This document shows, in pieces, positions 1-9,476 of a stretch of 64,000 nt of DNA (position 1 is the stretch's first letter; each line of letters begins with the position of its first letter). The notes beneath the pieces were generated by a model. It saw only the letters and a list, made by a program, of their open reading frames with translations. It ran no database searches and was not told the origin of the DNA. The DNA comes from Pseudoalteromonas galatheae (lineage in GTDB: Bacteria; Pseudomonadota; Gammaproteobacteria; Enterobacterales; Alteromonadaceae). The translations under genes and the position numbers were made by a program. The stretch is taken from contig NZ_PNCO02000001.1 of assembly GCF_005886105.2 (NCBI RefSeq), positions 1,485,001-1,549,000 of the forward strand, in the 5' to 3' direction.

Positions 1-2
1 TC

Positions 3-2063
3 ACTCAGCTAAAAGCGGTGCATGATCAGCTTTATTTTATTCCGGGCGTTAATCGCCCATTGGTAAACTCAATCTTTGCTCCTAGTGCAAGATTTGTTGA
101 AGTTGTGGAAGACGGCTTTGCTGGTGGGCCTATTATTCCTGCTAATTTCCAACCCACCGAACAAGGCCTAGCGGTTGTAAAGCAGAACATTGAAAAAGCA
201 AAAGTTGTGGGTCGTATGGTTGCAAGCGACTATTCATGTGCCATGGTAACCGCACAGTTAATGGAAACCGACCCGCAAACTCAAGAGAAACTTGATACCT
301 TAGCTTTTGCGCAAAAACTAGAATCTGAGGTCAGAGCGCCACTTAGCACTGATAAGGTGAGTATCCATATCATTGGCTTTGCAAAGATGGCTGGTGACAT
401 TGCTGATGGCGCGAAAGGCGTAGTGCTCTTCTTTGCATTAGCGATTGCTTTTACCTTTATTATGGTTTGGATGTTTTGTAAGAGCTTTAAGCTAACCTTA
501 TTACCTATCGCCTGTTCTTTTATTGCTGTGATTTGGCAGATGGGTTTACTCAGTACTTTGGGTTTTGGTGTTGATCCCATGTCTATTTTGGTGCCTTTCT
601 TAGTGTTCGCCATTGGCGTGAGTCACGGTGTGCAAATGATCAACGCGATAGGTAAAAAAGTAGCGGAAGGGGTAAGCTGTAAAGTGGCTGCTGAAGCGAG
701 TTTTAAAGCATTACTTATCCCTGGTGGTATTGCTCTACTGTCGGACACCGTTGGCTTCTTAACCTTACTGGCAATCGACATCGGCATTATTCGTGAACTT
801 GCTATTACTGCCAGTTTAGGGGTTGCGGTTATCATCTTTACCAACTTGATACTGCTTCCAGTGATGGCGTCGTTCTTTGAGTCCGCAAATATCAAACGAC
901 TTGGTGATGGTAAAAACGCCAGCCATGGTATGTTTGAGGCAATGCGAGAGTGCTTGGTGAAAACCACAGACAAAAAAGTAGCCAGAATTATCTTACTTAT
1001 CAGTGCAGTACTGTTCGCATTTGGCTATTGGCAATCTGAAAAGATGCGTATTGGTGATTTACATGCTGGTGCACCGGCGCTACATGAAGATGCCAGATAC
1101 AACCAAGACACTTTTCTTATCTCAGACCGTTATGCCATTTCTTCTGACATCTTAAAGGTCATTGTCGAAGCGACACCTGCGGCTTGTACTGAGCACGATA
1201 CAATGGAGCGTATTAGTCGTTTCCAATGGCGCGTAGAAAATTTGGCCAGTGTACAATCGGCAGTTTCTTTGAGCTCTGTTGCACAAGCGGTTAATGCTGG
1301 GTACAACGAAGGTAACTTAAAATGGCAGACGTTACCAAGAAATACTGCTTCTCTAGTTCAAGCTACCTCTCGAGTAGAGACAAGCTCAGGACTGCTTAAC
1401 GGTGATTGTTCGGTGATGCCTATTATCATCTTTATGGAAGATCATAAGGCGGAATCTATCGACCATGTGATTGCAAAGATCAAAGCGTTCTCAGAAGAAG
1501 AGGGAACTGATGACGTTGCCTTTAAGTTGGCGTCTGGTCCAATCGGTGTAATGGCGGCGACAAATGAATCTGTTTCTGAGGCACAGGTCCCTATGATGAT
1601 ATACGTGTACGGTGCCGTGATCCTGTTATGCTTAGCGAGCTTTAGGAGCGTTCGAGCGACTATCGCAGTGGTACTACCTCTGTATGTGGTATCAACGCTG
1701 GCTCAAGCGCTTATGGTGCAGCTTGAAATCGGTTTAACGGTATCGACGTTACCGGTAATTGCTTTGGGTGTGGGAATAGGTGTCGATTATGGCATTTATA
1801 TTCTATCCTCAATGATGGGACAGCTTAAGCAAGGTATGCCGTTGTCTGCGGCCTATAGAAATGCGCTTGCTGAACGAGGCAGTGCGGTACTGTTTACTGG
1901 TATCACGCTGGCTATTGGAGTAAGCACATGGATTTTCTCTGCGCTTAAGTTCCAGGTTGATATGGGTATCCTTTTAACCTTCATGTTCTTGGTAAATATG
2001 CTGGGTGCTGTGCTGCTTTTACCGGCAATTGGAACGCTCATCTGGTCTGACCAGAAAAAATAA
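3..2063 (+). CDS. RND/MMPL-superfamily exporter, N-terminus cut by window edge
   Basis: This is an inner-membrane RND-superfamily permease of the MMPL/COG1033 type. The frame is open to the left edge (codons for TQLKA precede the first GTG at 18), so the N-terminus lies outside the window. About 686 residues are visible. Two blocks of hydrophobic helices are seen (roughly residues 135-295 and 330-350, then 530-680), separated by a soluble loop. This is the second half of the duplicated RND architecture, and the GVGIGVDYGIYILSSM segment near residue 590 is typical of helix 10. The family moves lipids, hopanoids or hydrophobic compounds by proton motive force; the substrate here cannot be told. 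Its upstream neighbours are not visible. No strong terminator follows the stop codon. Confidence 0.8.
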   Translation, partial: TQLKAVHDQLYFIPGVNRPLVNSIFAPSARFVEVVEDGFAGGPIIPANFQPTEQGLAVVKQNIEKAKVVGRMVASDYSCAMVTAQLMETDPQTQEKLDTLAFAQKLESEVRAPLSTDKVSIHIIGFAKMAGDIADGAKGVVLFFALAIAFTFIMVWMFCKSFKLTLLPIACSFIAVIWQMGLLSTLGFGVDPMSILVPFLVFAIGVSHGVQMINAIGKKVAEGVSCKVAAEASFKALLIPGGIALLSDTVGFLTLLAIDIGIIRELAITASLGVAVIIFTNLILLPVMASFFESANIKRLGDGKNASHGMFEAMRECLVKTTDKKVARIILLISAVLFAFGYWQSEKMRIGDLHAGAPALHEDARYNQDTFLISDRYAISSDILKVIVEATPAACTEHDTMERISRFQWRVENLASVQSAVSLSSVAQAVNAGYNEGNLKWQTLPRNTASLVQATSRVETSSGLLNGDCSVMPIIIFMEDHKAESIDHVIAKIKAFSEEEGTDDVAFKLASGPIGVMAATNESVSEAQVPMMIYVYGAVILLCLASFRSVRATIAVVLPLYVVSTLAQALMVQLEIGLTVSTLPVIALGVGIGVDYGIYILSSMMGQLKQGMPLSAAYRNALAERGSAVLFTGITLAIGVSTWIFSALKFQVDMGILLTFMFLVNMLGAVLLLPAIGTLIWSDQKK

Positions 2064-2172
2064 TGTGAATAATTGTGCTCCTTTTTATTTGGTATTGGCG
2101 ATTTATATCTATTTTTTGTGAATAGATGAGCAAACAGCTGAAAAGCTTGAAATGTTTTCGTCAAAAAGGCTG

Positions 2173-2221
2173 TTTATTAGCGTCAGAAAGGTTAGAATTT
2201 ACCTGACTCCACGCTAATAAA
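2173..2221. repeat. 11-bp perfect inverted repeat upstream of gdhB
   Basis: TTTATTAGCGT at 2173-2183 is matched exactly by ACGCTAATAAA at 2211-2221, with a 27-nt interior that also holds CAG/CTG. It lies 54 bp before the gdhB start, in the only non-coding gap here. It has no T-run on either side, so it is a poor terminator for the exporter upstream. It could be an operator, an mRNA leader hairpin or a small decayed mobile repeat. Confidence 0.5.
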
Positions 2222-2274
2222 TGGCTGTACAAATAATCTACCGTTCAAAGGTGGTATAGATTAAGGAACACATA

Positions 2275-5200
2275 ATGACACAAAATGAAGGCACAGCTTC
2301 TGTTATCCTAGATAACGTCTGCAAGCTTATCCATAAGAAAGTCCATGCTGACAAAGTGTCACTTGTCGAAACGTTTGCCAAAACCTTGTACAGCAATATG
2401 TCTAAAGAGGATTTGGCACATCGTAACGACAGTGACTTATACGGCGCAGCATTGAGCCTTTGGAATGCCCTTGATAAAAACAAGTCTGACGATGCCGTCA
2501 TTCGCGTTTTTAATCCTGAGGTTGCAAAGGATGGATGGCAATCATCGCATACGATTGTCGAGATAATCGCTAAAGATATGCCGTTTTTGGTTGATTCAGT
2601 ACGCATGGCGATGAATCGCAAAAACATAGTCTCTCACCTATTACTTCATTCTCCACTTAAGTTACAAAGAAATGACGCTGGTGCAATCACCGCAGTTTCT
2701 AACTTAAAAGCAGAACAAGAATCTACGTCTACTAAGACCGTATTCTTTATCGAAATCGACAGGCAAACAGATGATTCGGTGATCGCTGATTTTACAGCTG
2801 AGCTTGAATCTGTCTTAAATGATGTTTCTGTTGCGGTTGCTGATTGGCTACCAATTCGCGATAAATTGGTGAGCGTAAGTAAAGAGCTGCCGACTCGTCA
2901 TTATAGTTGTTCAAAAGAAGAAGTTGCTGAAGCCGTCGAGTTTTTAGACTGGCTGGTTAGCGACAACTTTACCTTTATGGGCTACCGCCAATATGATTTG
3001 ACTCCAGTTCAAGGTGACTATGAGCTGAAGCCAGTTGAAGGCACAAGTCTCGGACTGATGAAAAACTCAGGTGATGACCACAGTCGTTTATTGTCTGAAT
3101 TGCCTGAAGTTGCGCGCAAAGAAGCACGTAGTAACAACTTGCTGATCTTAACCAAGACGAACTCACTTTCACGCGTTCATAGACCAGCGTATATCGACTA
3201 TGTTGGTATCAAGCGTTTTGATGATGAAGGTAACGTGATTGGCGAAGACCGTTTCATCGGCTTGTTCTCATCTAGTTTCTACAACAACAGTGCAGTAGAT
3301 GTTCCGGTACTTAAGAGTAAGATTAACCGTATCATGGAGCAATGTGACTTTGCAAAAGGCACACATGCATACAAAGCGGTACTCAATATTCTTGAAACCT
3401 ATCCTCGTGATGAGCTAGTACAGGCGCGTGAAAGCGAACTACTTGAAGTGGCAATGGGCGTTTTGCAAACTCAAGAGCGTGACATGTGTCGCCTATTTGT
3501 GCGTAAGGATGTGTATGGTCGTTTCTTCTCTTGTATGGTTTATGTGCCAAGAGAGCGATACAACACAGCGTTACGCCGTGAAACTCAACAACTGCTAGGC
3601 CGTGCATTTAAGTCTAGCGACAAAGTAGAGTTCACCACCTTTTTCTCTGAATCAACACTAGCGCGTACGCATTACATCGTGCGTGTTGATGACAACAACA
3701 TAGATTACAACGTGAAAGAAATCGAAAATAACTTGGTAGAAGCCGCTCGTACTTGGGAAGACAAGCTACAATCCGCACTTCTTGAAAGAACAGGCGAGTC
3801 TCGTGGTAACGAGTTAAACCGTAAATACACGAATGCGTTCCAGTCTGCATATAAAGATCAAGTGTTGCCAAGCGCAGCAGTCGTAGACATCGAAAAGCTA
3901 GAGCAACTAAATGACGACAACAAACTTGAGATGCTGTTCTACAGACCTCAAGAAGAAGCTACGTCGCAGCTTGTTCGTTTGAGTCTGTTCCACAAGGCAG
4001 AGCCTATTCATCTATCAGACGTGATGCCAATGCTTGAAAACTTTGGCCTACGTGTTATTGGTGAAACTCCGTACGCCGTGAAGACGACTGATGGTCAAGT
4101 AAACTGGATCATGGATTTCTCTATGCTTATTGACAGTAAAGGGATCACTGATTTTGATAAAGTATCAGCACGTTTCCGCGCAGCATTGACTAATGTGTGG
4201 AATAACCGCCTAGAAAATGACGGTTTCAACCGTTTAGTGTTATTAGGTGGTCTAACTGGTCGTGAAGCATCTATCTTACGTGCATATGCTAAATACATGC
4301 GCCAAATTGGTGTGACGTTCTCGCAGTCTTACATCGAAAATACATTTGACCGCTACCCGCACATTGCAGCGATGATCGTTGATCTCTTCGTGAAGAAGTT
4401 TGCACCGAAGAAAGTTGCCACTGAAAAGGCACTTCAGAAGGTTATTGATGCAATCTACCTTGAGCTTGAAAACGTAGCAAACTTAGATGATGACCGTATC
4501 ATTCGTTTGTACGTTGATATGATCAATGCAACGCTGCGTACTAACTTCTATCAAAAAGAAGCAGACGGCACGAACAAGTCGTACACGTCATTCAAGATCC
4601 AGCCAAGTGCAGTGCCAGATATGCCATTGCCATTACCAGCGTTTGAAATCTTCGTATACTCTCCACGCGTAGAAGGTGTTCACTTACGTGGCGGTAAAGT
4701 GGCTCGTGGTGGCCTACGTTGGTCAGACCGTCGTGAAGATTTCCGCACAGAAGTACTTGGCTTAGTTAAAGCACAGCAGGTTAAGAATACGGTTATCGTA
4801 CCTGTGGGCTCTAAAGGTGGTTTTGTTTGTAAACAACTTCCAACTGAACGTGAAGCGTTCTTCAAAGAAGGCCAAGAGTGTTACAAGATCTTCATCCGTG
4901 GTCTACTAGACATCACAGATAACATCGTACATGGTGACATTGTGCCGCCAGTGGATGTTGTACGTCACGACGAAGATGACCCATACCTAGTTGTTGCAGC
5001 AGATAAGGGGACAGCTACCTTCTCTGATATCGCAAACGGCATCGCTGAGTCTTACAACTTCTGGTTGGGAGATGCGTTCGCTTCTGGTGGTTCAATCGGT
5101 TATGACCATAAGAAGATGGGTATTACTGCTAAAGGCGGTTGGGAATCGGTTAAGCGTCATTTCCGTGAAATGGACATTGATTGTCAAACAACTGATTTTA

Positions 5201-7113
5201 CAGCAGTTGGTATTGGTGACATGGGTGGTGACGTATTCGGTAACGGTATGCTGCTATCTAAGCACATTCGTTTACAAGCGGCATTTAACCACATGCACAT
5301 CTTTATCGATCCAAACCCAGATGCAGCAAGCTCGTATGTAGAGCGTGAGCGTCTATTTAATCTGCCACGTTCAAGTTGGGAAGATTATAATAAGGATCTT
5401 ATCTCCGAGGGCGGTGGTATTTTCTCTCGTGCAGCGAAAGCAATTACGCTAAGCGCTGAAATGAAGAAGATGATAGGCACTAAGAAGTCGAGCATGACAC
5501 CAAACGAGTTGATCAAAGCATTGTTGAAGATGCCAGTTGATTTACTTTGGAACGGTGGTATCGGTACTTACATTAAGTCTAAATCTGAAACTGATGCTGA
5601 AGTAGGCGACCGTGCAAATGACGCGCTACGCATCAACGGTGGTGAGCTTGGAGCGAAGATCTTTGGTGAAGGTGGTAACTTAGGTGCTACTCAGCTAGGT
5701 CGTATCGAGTTTGCTTCAAACGGCGGTCGTATTAACACCGACTTTATTGACAACGTAGGTGGTGTTGCCTGTTCGGATAATGAAGTTAATATCAAGATCC
5801 TACTTAACGGCCTAGTTGCTGAAGGTGAATTGACGAATAAGCAGCGTAACGAATTACTGTATTCAATGACTGATGAAGTATCAGAATTGGTACTGAAAGA
5901 TTGTTACCGCCAAACGCACACGCTTTCGATTACTAAGTCTAAAGGTCCTGCAACTCTGAAAGAAAAAGTACGCTTTATTCATGCACTTGAAAAAGAAGGC
6001 AAGTTAAATCGTGCAATCGAATTCTTACCAACTGATGAAGAGCTAGCAGAGCGCGCGGCGGCAGGTAAAGACCTAACACGTCCTGAGCTATCTGTATTAG
6101 TTTCTTACTCTAAGATGGTATTAAAAGAGACATTAGTTGTTGATGAGATCTCAGAAAATCCATACTACCGTCAGTTGCTAGTGAACTCGTTCCCAGCACC
6201 GCTGCGTGAGCGCTTCAATGCTGCGATGGATAATCACCCGCTACGTAAAGAGATCATTGCAACGAAACTTGCAAACAATATCGTGAACGATATGGGTCTA
6301 AACTTCATGGTTCGTATGCACGAAGAGACAGGTGCAACGGATGCAGAAATTGCGGTTTGCTACTCAATTGCAAGTGCAATCTTTGAAATGAAGGAAACGT
6401 GGTCAGCGATTTCTGCGCTTGATAATAAGATCCCAGCAGCAGTTCAAACGGAAATGCTATATCAATTACGTCGTACGGTTCGCCGTTCAACGCGCTGGTT
6501 CTTGCGCCACCGTGATAAGTCTCAAACCATCGAGCAAACCATCGCGTTCTTTGCACCAACATTTAAAGATTTAAGTACAAATCTACACAACTACATGGTT
6601 GCAAATGAAAGCGAGCAGATCGTTGATAAAGCGCGCGACCTTGAATCTCAAGGTGTACCAGCTGAGATTGCACTGCGTATTGTGTCACTTTCAAGCTTGT
6701 TCTCGGTCATGGACCTAGCGGAAGTGGCGCATAACTCAGGTCGTAAGATCGGTGTTGTGTCTAATACCTACTTCACGCTCGGTGCAAACATGGGTCTACA
6801 TTGGTTCCTTGACCAAATCACGGCTCAACCTGTTGCAAACCATTGGCAGGCGCTTGCTCGTGCTTCATATCGTGAGGAGCTTGATTGGCAACAGCGTTCA
6901 TTGTCAGAGGTTGTATTAAACAGCTTTGCTGGTGATGACAGTGATATCAATGAACAGATTGAGCAGTGGATGGATAAGCAAGCAGGCTTACTACACCGTT
7001 GGCAGCAAATGTTAACTGAGTTTAAGACGTCGCAAAGTCATGACTTTGCTAAGTTCTCAGTTGCACTTCGTGAGCTAATGTTACTAAGCCACAACTGCGA
7101 TACTTCCAAATAA
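2275..7113 (+). CDS. gdhB: NAD-specific glutamate dehydrogenase, 180-kDa class
   Basis: This enzyme oxidatively deaminates L-glutamate to 2-oxoglutarate and ammonia with NAD in the cytosol, feeding amino-acid carbon into the TCA cycle. At 1612 residues it matches the usual length of the large GDH_bact class. The long N-terminal part (about 1-720) holds the ACT-like regulatory regions. The catalytic part begins near residue 800 (GGLRWSDRREDFRTEV, then VPVGSKGGFV). The nucleotide-binding region follows (GIGDMGGDVFGNG near 978, then FGEGGNLGATQLGR). A helical C-terminal domain of about 400 residues ends the protein. The ATG is preceded by AAGGAA at good spacing. It is a single-gene unit ended by a hairpin terminator. 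The family is often allosterically controlled by amino acids, which fits the long N-terminus, but this is not visible in the sequence. Confidence 0.95.
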   Translation: MTQNEGTASVILDNVCKLIHKKVHADKVSLVETFAKTLYSNMSKEDLAHRNDSDLYGAALSLWNALDKNKSDDAVIRVFNPEVAKDGWQSSHTIVEIIAKDMPFLVDSVRMAMNRKNIVSHLLLHSPLKLQRNDAGAITAVSNLKAEQESTSTKTVFFIEIDRQTDDSVIADFTAELESVLNDVSVAVADWLPIRDKLVSVSKELPTRHYSCSKEEVAEAVEFLDWLVSDNFTFMGYRQYDLTPVQGDYELKPVEGTSLGLMKNSGDDHSRLLSELPEVARKEARSNNLLILTKTNSLSRVHRPAYIDYVGIKRFDDEGNVIGEDRFIGLFSSSFYNNSAVDVPVLKSKINRIMEQCDFAKGTHAYKAVLNILETYPRDELVQARESELLEVAMGVLQTQERDMCRLFVRKDVYGRFFSCMVYVPRERYNTALRRETQQLLGRAFKSSDKVEFTTFFSESTLARTHYIVRVDDNNIDYNVKEIENNLVEAARTWEDKLQSALLERTGESRGNELNRKYTNAFQSAYKDQVLPSAAVVDIEKLEQLNDDNKLEMLFYRPQEEATSQLVRLSLFHKAEPIHLSDVMPMLENFGLRVIGETPYAVKTTDGQVNWIMDFSMLIDSKGITDFDKVSARFRAALTNVWNNRLENDGFNRLVLLGGLTGREASILRAYAKYMRQIGVTFSQSYIENTFDRYPHIAAMIVDLFVKKFAPKKVATEKALQKVIDAIYLELENVANLDDDRIIRLYVDMINATLRTNFYQKEADGTNKSYTSFKIQPSAVPDMPLPLPAFEIFVYSPRVEGVHLRGGKVARGGLRWSDRREDFRTEVLGLVKAQQVKNTVIVPVGSKGGFVCKQLPTEREAFFKEGQECYKIFIRGLLDITDNIVHGDIVPPVDVVRHDEDDPYLVVAADKGTATFSDIANGIAESYNFWLGDAFASGGSIGYDHKKMGITAKGGWESVKRHFREMDIDCQTTDFTAVGIGDMGGDVFGNGMLLSKHIRLQAAFNHMHIFIDPNPDAASSYVERERLFNLPRSSWEDYNKDLISEGGGIFSRAAKAITLSAEMKKMIGTKKSSMTPNELIKALLKMPVDLLWNGGIGTYIKSKSETDAEVGDRANDALRINGGELGAKIFGEGGNLGATQLGRIEFASNGGRINTDFIDNVGGVACSDNEVNIKILLNGLVAEGELTNKQRNELLYSMTDEVSELVLKDCYRQTHTLSITKSKGPATLKEKVRFIHALEKEGKLNRAIEFLPTDEELAERAAAGKDLTRPELSVLVSYSKMVLKETLVVDEISENPYYRQLLVNSFPAPLRERFNAAMDNHPLRKEIIATKLANNIVNDMGLNFMVRMHEETGATDAEIAVCYSIASAIFEMKETWSAISALDNKIPAAVQTEMLYQLRRTVRRSTRWFLRHRDKSQTIEQTIAFFAPTFKDLSTNLHNYMVANESEQIVDKARDLESQGVPAEIALRIVSLSSLFSVMDLAEVAHNSGRKIGVVSNTYFTLGANMGLHWFLDQITAQPVANHWQALARASYREELDWQQRSLSEVVLNSFAGDDSDINEQIEQWMDKQAGLLHRWQQMLTEFKTSQSHDFAKFSVALRELMLLSHNCDTSK

Positions 7114-7130
7114 TCCAGAAATCGCTACAA

Positions 7131-7159
7131 TACCCCAGCTTTGACTGGGGTATTTTTTT
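7131..7159 (+). terminator. Intrinsic terminator after gdhB
   Basis: TACCCCAG and CTGGGGTA form a GC-rich stem around a short TTTGA loop, followed by a T-run. It starts 18 bp after the gdhB stop and separates gdhB from pyrD. Confidence 0.85.
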
Positions 7160-7250
7160 GTCTAATGCCATTGGCATAATCCATTTAGCTAAAGTCACAA
7201 AAGGGTGATTTTAGCTAAGTCGATTACGTTACCAATACTGAGGAGCTACC

Positions 7251-8261
7251 ATGTTTTACGATCTTGCGCGTCGTTTTATGTTTAACAAAGATGCGGAGTG
7301 GGCACACGATTTTGCCCTAGGCAATCTTCGTCGCTTTGCAAATACGCCAATGAGCCTTGCATGGTCTCAATCAGTTCAAGACAAACCAGTTAACTTTTTG
7401 GGGTTAGAATTTAAAAACCCGGTTGGGCTGGCAGCAGGCCTTGATAAAAATGCTGAGTGTATTGAAGCATTCGCACAAATGGGTTTTGGCTTCATTGAAG
7501 TTGGAACTGTCACGCCGAGACCACAAGCGGGCAACGACAAGCCTCGGATCTTTCGTTTACCAGAGGCAAATGCGATTATTAATCGCATGGGATTCAATAA
7601 CAAGGGCGTTGATTACCTAGTCAACAATGTAAAAGCGGCAAAATACGATGGGATCCTTGGGATCAACATTGGCAAAAATAAAGATACACCGAATGAACAA
7701 GGTAAAGATGACTACATTCACTGTATGAGAAAAGTATTTGAGCATGCCTCATATATCACAGTGAATATCTCTTCACCAAATACACCAGGTCTTAGAGATC
7801 TACAATATGGCGAAGCGCTGGACGATCTATTACAAAGCCTGAAAAATGAACAGATGGATCTGATCGCCAAGCATAACAAGTCAGTGCCTATGTTGGTAAA
7901 GATCGCACCAGATGTCGATGGCGTTCAGTTAACCCAGATCGCAGAGTCATTAGTTAATAACCGTATCGACGGTGTTATTGCAACTAACACAACATTAGCC
8001 CGAGATGCGGTAGCAAATCTAGAGTACGGTAATGAAGCAGGTGGTTTGTCTGGTAGACCTGTTCGTGAAAAATCGACGCATGTAGTCAGCGAATTGAAGC
8101 GTATTACTGACGGTAAGCTACCAATCATCGGTGTAGGTGGTATTGACAGTGCTGAATCTGCAAAAGAGAAATTTTCAGCTGGTGCTGATTTAGTACAAGT
8201 CTACACAGGCTTTATTTATGAAGGTCCAGCGCTTGTTAAAAAGATCGTTTCGTCCTTATAA
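7251..8261 (+). CDS. pyrD: Dihydroorotate dehydrogenase (quinone), class 2
   Basis: It oxidises dihydroorotate to orotate in pyrimidine synthesis and passes electrons to membrane quinone. The 336-residue length and an N-terminal amphipathic helix ([20 protein letters not shown]) mark the membrane-associated class 2 form. Visible signatures are [11 protein letters not shown] (about residue 61) and NISSPNTPG with the class 2 catalytic Ser175. KIAPDVDG and the phosphate-binding GVGGIDS segment are also present. GAGGAGC precedes the ATG. As in Escherichia coli, pyrD is followed by zapC and then rlmKL-uup. This supports the assignments of those less conserved neighbours. Confidence 0.96.
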   Translation: MFYDLARRFMFNKDAEWAHDFALGNLRRFANTPMSLAWSQSVQDKPVNFLGLEFKNPVGLAAGLDKNAECIEAFAQMGFGFIEVGTVTPRPQAGNDKPRIFRLPEANAIINRMGFNNKGVDYLVNNVKAAKYDGILGINIGKNKDTPNEQGKDDYIHCMRKVFEHASYITVNISSPNTPGLRDLQYGEALDDLLQSLKNEQMDLIAKHNKSVPMLVKIAPDVDGVQLTQIAESLVNNRIDGVIATNTTLARDAVANLEYGNEAGGLSGRPVREKSTHVVSELKRITDGKLPIIGVGGIDSAESAKEKFSAGADLVQVYTGFIYEGPALVKKIVSSL

Positions 8262-8382
8262 GGATCGGTCATATAACCAAATGATCCAAAACAAAACGTT
8301 ATTATAAAAAATTTCATCATTGCGTTTTTCGCGTTATACTCCCACTTACTAGTTGAGCTAATTGGTTGGTGGGAGAGAAGTT

Positions 8383-8910
8383 TTGCAAGCTTCAAAAGAG
8401 TGGCAATGGATCCGCTGCACAGAAAGGAACAGGTTGTTAATTGATTTGGGTGACGAGCTTCAGCTTTGCACGCCTTTTCGTTTGCGCCACCTTACTGAGG
8501 ACTCAACCGCTAATCCCAATTTTAGTCTCAGCGAAGCTGAATTTTATCAGAGTGTATTTTCCTACCTTTGCGGGTTTGGTGTTTGGAATGAGCCCAGATG
8601 CTGCCAAATCGCTTTAAATGCCACTGCGGCAAAGTTTCATCTGCAACCGATGCAAGCAAAAAGCTGGTTTTTTAAGCCATATTTTGGTGGTGAACCTGTG
8701 AGTGAGGCGGTTGTGTGTTTAAATTCTAAGTTAAGCTGCGGCGAGTTTCTAATTATCGAGCATGATGGTCAATCAAGCCTTTGTTTAAGCTTGAACGAGC
8801 AATTTATTCTTGATGAGGGAATAGAGCTTGAACAATTTCAAGCGATAAAAGTACTGAACGATCGGTTAGCGCCGCTGGTGTTAACACACCGAGTTCACCA
8901 AAGCGCATAG
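8383..8910 (+). CDS. zapC: Cell-division protein ZapC
   Basis: ZapC binds FtsZ and promotes bundling of Z-ring protofilaments in the cytosol. The sequence is diverged but keeps the family layout: a W-W/R-rich start (KEWQWIRCTERNRLLIDLGDELQLCTPFRLRHL), a QAKSWFFKPYF centre and the IKVLNDRLAPLV ending. The position immediately after pyrD matches E. coli. Start choice: an upstream in-frame TTG at 8362 would place the SD-like GGGAGAGAAG (8371-8380) inside the gene. I therefore prefer the TTG at 8383 just after that SD, giving 175 residues, close to the family norm. A weak non-ATG start is plausible for a low-abundance division factor. Confidence 0.85.
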   Translation: MQASKEWQWIRCTERNRLLIDLGDELQLCTPFRLRHLTEDSTANPNFSLSEAEFYQSVFSYLCGFGVWNEPRCCQIALNATAAKFHLQPMQAKSWFFKPYFGGEPVSEAVVCLNSKLSCGEFLIIEHDGQSSLCLSLNEQFILDEGIELEQFQAIKVLNDRLAPLVLTHRVHQSA

Positions 8911-9000
8911 CCAAGTTCATCCTATCGTTTTATTGACCAGCAATTATTTCCTATATTAATCTGTACCTAATTTGAGTTATTTGCTGATCTAGGGAACAGA

Positions 9001-9384
9001 ATGCGCTGCCTCTGCGATAAAACATTAAAACTAACTTATGCCGACGCTGAAGGACATTGCGGTTATCAATGTCAGTCATGCGGTGCCATTTGGCTGCCGC
9101 GCAAATTTATTGATTCCATTAAACATACTTATCACTTTAGTTATATCGATTTTATTGCAAAGCGGTTGTTGCTTGAGCGTGACGTTTTTCAATTATGTCC
9201 TGATGATGGTCATACACTTAAAGACTATACGCTCTTTGAAGCTAGTTTTAGTGAGTGCGGGTGCTGTGGTGGCGTGTGGTTTGAAAAAGGGGAGCTCCAT
9301 AACTTACTACAAAATTACGAAAGCAAGAGTTCGGACATAAGCGCGCTAGATAAGTTAGACTTTCTGAACTTGCTAAATTTTTAA
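9001..9384 (+). CDS. Zinc-ribbon (TFIIB-type) protein of unknown function
   Basis: A 127-residue cytosolic protein with two cysteine clusters. The N-terminal cluster is CLCDK...CQSCGAIWLPRKFID. The C-terminal one is CPDDGHTLKDY...CGCCGGVWFEKGEL. This CxxC plus GGVWF/GELE arrangement is the zf-TFIIB family pattern, which predicts Zn binding. Family members have no generally assigned role. The gene stands alone between zapC and rlmKL, with GGGAACAG just before the ATG. I infer metal binding only. Confidence 0.8.
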   Translation: MRCLCDKTLKLTYADAEGHCGYQCQSCGAIWLPRKFIDSIKHTYHFSYIDFIAKRLLLERDVFQLCPDDGHTLKDYTLFEASFSECGCCGGVWFEKGELHNLLQNYESKSSDISALDKLDFLNLLNF

Positions 9385-9476
9385 CGTAATTTATCCCTAT
9401 ACAACCAAGCTCAACTAATAACTAACGATAACTTGTGTGTTATACTGCGCCCAGTTGAAATTTAAGGGTATTCAAA

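Noticed and set aside
281-973. Two minus-strand frames of 110 and 116 codons under the RND exporter gene
   Set aside because: They lie fully antisense to a well-supported membrane protein, show the low-complexity Ser/Thr/Ile composition expected of antisense to hydrophobic codons, and have no ribosome site.
4991-5341. 116-codon plus-strand frame inside gdhB
   Set aside because: It is a shifted frame of strongly conserved dehydrogenase sequence with no recognisable motif.
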